NCBI RefSeq assembly: GCF_025133575.1
Contig: NZ_CP104011.1
Location: forward strand, 2,170,001-2,234,000
DNA length: 64,000 nucleotides
Source of the DNA: Pseudomonas sp. GCEP-101
GTDB taxonomy: Bacteria > Pseudomonadota > Gammaproteobacteria > Pseudomonadales > Pseudomonadaceae
Direction of reading: 5' to 3'
In this document: positions 62,831 to 64,000 of the stretch, in pieces
Layout of the letters: each line of letters starts with the position of its first letter
How positions within the stretch are numbered: the stretch's first letter is position 1
The notes under the pieces: model-generated
The model's input: the letters and a program-made list of their open reading frames with translations, nothing else
Told to the model about the DNA's origin: nothing
The model's database searches: none
Made by a program: the position numbers and the translations under genes

Positions 62831-63625
62831 ATGAAACAGTACCTCGACCTCATGCGCCACGTGCGCGAACACGGCACCTTCAAGAGCGATCGCACCGGCA
62901 CCGGCACCTACAGCGTGTTCGGCTACCAGATGCGCTTCGACCTCGCCGATGGCTTCCCGCTGGTGACCACCAAGAAGTGCCACCTCAAATCGATCGTCCA
63001 TGAGCTGCTGTGGTTCCTCAAAGGTTCGACCAACATCGCCTACCTGAAGGAAAACGGCGTCTCGATCTGGGACGAATGGGCCGACGAGAACGGCGACCTG
63101 GGCCCGGTCTACGGCTACCAGTGGCGCTCCTGGCCGGCGCCGGACGGCCGCCACATCGACCAGATCGCCAACCTGATGGCCATGCTGAAGAAGAACCCGG
63201 ACTCGCGCCGCCTGATCGTCTCCGCGTGGAACCCCGCGCTGATCGACGAAATGGCCCTGCCGCCGTGCCACGCGCTGTTCCAGTTCTATGTGGCCGACGG
63301 CAAGCTCAGCTGCCAGCTCTATCAGCGCTCGGCCGACATCTTCCTCGGCGTGCCCTTCAACATCGCCAGCTACGCGCTGTTGACGCTGATGGTGGCGCAG
63401 GTCGCCGGGCTGCAACCGGGCGAGTTCATCTGGACCGGCGGCGACTGCCACCTGTACGCCAACCACCTGGAACAGGCCGACCTGCAGCTGACCCGCCAGC
63501 CGCTGCCGTTGCCCACCATGAAGATCAACCCCGAAGTGAAGGACCTGTTCGACTTCCGTTTCGAAGACTTCGAACTGGTCGGCTACCAGGCCCACCCGCA
63601 CATCAAGGCCCCGGTCGCCGTCTGA
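62831..63625 (+). CDS. thyA: Thymidylate synthase
   Basis: A 264-residue enzyme that methylates dUMP to dTMP using 5,10-methylene-THF. Nucleophile C146 lies in [10 protein letters not shown], exactly as in E. coli ThyA, and [19 protein letters not shown] and [11 protein letters not shown] are intact. Length equals the short E. coli form. The ATG yields [11 protein letters not shown], matching the family. In PAO1 thyA is in a different part of the chromosome (beside lgt), so its place here marks a change of gene order. Confidence 0.96.
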   Translation: MKQYLDLMRHVREHGTFKSDRTGTGTYSVFGYQMRFDLADGFPLVTTKKCHLKSIVHELLWFLKGSTNIAYLKENGVSIWDEWADENGDLGPVYGYQWRSWPAPDGRHIDQIANLMAMLKKNPDSRRLIVSAWNPALIDEMALPPCHALFQFYVADGKLSCQLYQRSADIFLGVPFNIASYALLTLMVAQVAGLQPGEFIWTGGDCHLYANHLEQADLQLTRQPLPLPTMKINPEVKDLFDFRFEDFELVGYQAHPHIKAPVAV

Positions 63626-63638
63626 CCTCTCCTCGATG

Positions 63639-63668
63639 AAAAAGGCCGGCGCAATGCCGGCCTTTCTC
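63639..63668 (+). terminator. Terminator after thyA
   Basis: Stem AAAGGCCGGC / GCCGGCCTTT with a GCAAT loop, flanked by A and T runs, 14 bp past the stop. Confidence 0.92.
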
Positions 63669-63685
63669 GTTTCTGCGAGCCGATT

Positions 63686-63772
63686 TCGTAGGAGCGGACT
63701 CTGTCCGCGATGTGCAACCGGCTGGCTCGGAGCGGCCGGAAATCGATCGCGGATGAATCCGCTCCTACGCCT
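63686..63772. repeat. REP doublet after thyA
   Basis: Arms TCGTAGGAGCGGACTCTGTC (63687) and ATCGCGGATGAATCCGCTCC (ending about 63769) are inverted variants of the REP family with a central spacer. Confidence 0.85.
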
Positions 63773-63929
63773 ACGAAATTTCCTACCGCAGCATTCATCT
63801 CGTGAATAACTGTTTCGCCTGGCGGTACGAGGTTTCATGAGTCCGCCCGGCATTGCTATGCTCCCCCGGCTGGCCGCGTGCAGCGGCCCACGGATTTTCC
63901 GCCGAACAACGACAAGACCGGGGACCGTC

Positions 63930-64000
63930 ATGCAGCCTTTCAGCTTCGCCACCACCGCGCAGATCCTCTGTGAAAGTGGCTCCGCCGCCCGCCTGGGCGA
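63930..64000 (+). CDS. Start of a probable iron-containing alcohol dehydrogenase (truncated by window)
   Basis: Only 23 codons are present, reading MQPFSFATTAQILCESGSAA and continuing RLG. The pattern F-x-F-A-T-T-x-x-I-L-x-x-x-G resembles the N-terminal strand of type III iron-dependent alcohol dehydrogenases. The call rests on this short match alone, but an alcohol or aldehyde oxidoreductase would fit next to the GMC dehydrogenase cluster. Confidence 0.5.
   Translation, partial: MQPFSFATTAQILCESGSAARLG

Overview
The window is a stretch of high-GC chromosome from a Pseudomonas of the P. aeruginosa group, but not P. aeruginosa itself (P. citronellolis, P. nitroreducens or P. knackmussii-like species fit). 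The assignment rests on recalled gene order: algP, yheS, small MscS, TerC, FTR1, yaiI, hemB, ppk, ppx, trxA, rho, ubiD, ferredoxin reductase, quinone oxidoreductase, HlyD/RbbA/permease, EVE protein, 5-formyl-THF cyclo-ligase, 6S RNA, zapA, zapB-like, ygfB-like, pepP, ubiH, ubiI-like, iron-binding hitA/hitB, gcvTHP. This is close to the PA5253-to-PA5213 arm of PAO1 as remembered. No rRNA, tRNA, CRISPR, prophage, transposase or integrase gene was seen.

Layout. 1-11.3 kb holds the histone-like AlgP, an ABC-F ATPase, membrane channels and exporters, an iron-permease/cytochrome c fusion behind a possible Fur site, ElbB, a sterol-desaturase-family enzyme and a DedA protein. 11.5-21.6 kb holds housekeeping genes for heme (hemB), polyphosphate (ppk and ppx, convergent), thioredoxin, Rho, UbiD and an electron-transfer reductase. 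21.6-31.4 kb is an accessory block bordered by REP repeats: a LysR regulator diverges from a polyamine-type ABC importer, an amidase, a malonyl-CoA decarboxylase and a malonyl-CoA synthetase. I read it as uptake of a malonyl-amide, release of malonate, activation to malonyl-CoA and decarboxylation to acetyl-CoA. 31.6-47.3 kb carries a quinone oxidoreductase, a FliL-like protein, a membrane-fusion/RbbA/YhhJ exporter, a diguanylate cyclase, an EVE protein, an unrecognised 44-residue membrane peptide, the ssrS/zapA locus and the pepP-ubiH-ubiI operon. 47.3-55.4 kb carries hitA, a small secreted protein, hitB and the glycine cleavage genes gcvT, gcvH and gcvP. 55.4-64 kb seems to leave the PAO1-like order: two tandem DUF2388 genes, an octaheme cytochrome with a repeat-rich C-terminal half, a three-subunit GMC dehydrogenase (Tat-exported small subunit, flavin/iron-sulfur subunit, triheme cytochrome), thyA, and the start of a probable iron-containing alcohol dehydrogenase.

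Two dispersed non-coding repeat families fill many gaps. One is a REP sequence (GTAGGAGCGAGCTTGCTCGC and variants), often as inverted pairs. The other is an element of about 115-140 bp with inverted ends (CCCTCACCCTAACCCTCTCC / GGGAGAGGGTTGGGGTGAGG), present in four good copies. Clear hairpin-plus-T terminators follow most operons. Starts were moved inward from the longest open frame wherever a ribosome-binding site, family alignment or an upstream RNA or repeat favoured it. All family assignments come from motif reading and memory, not from database searches.
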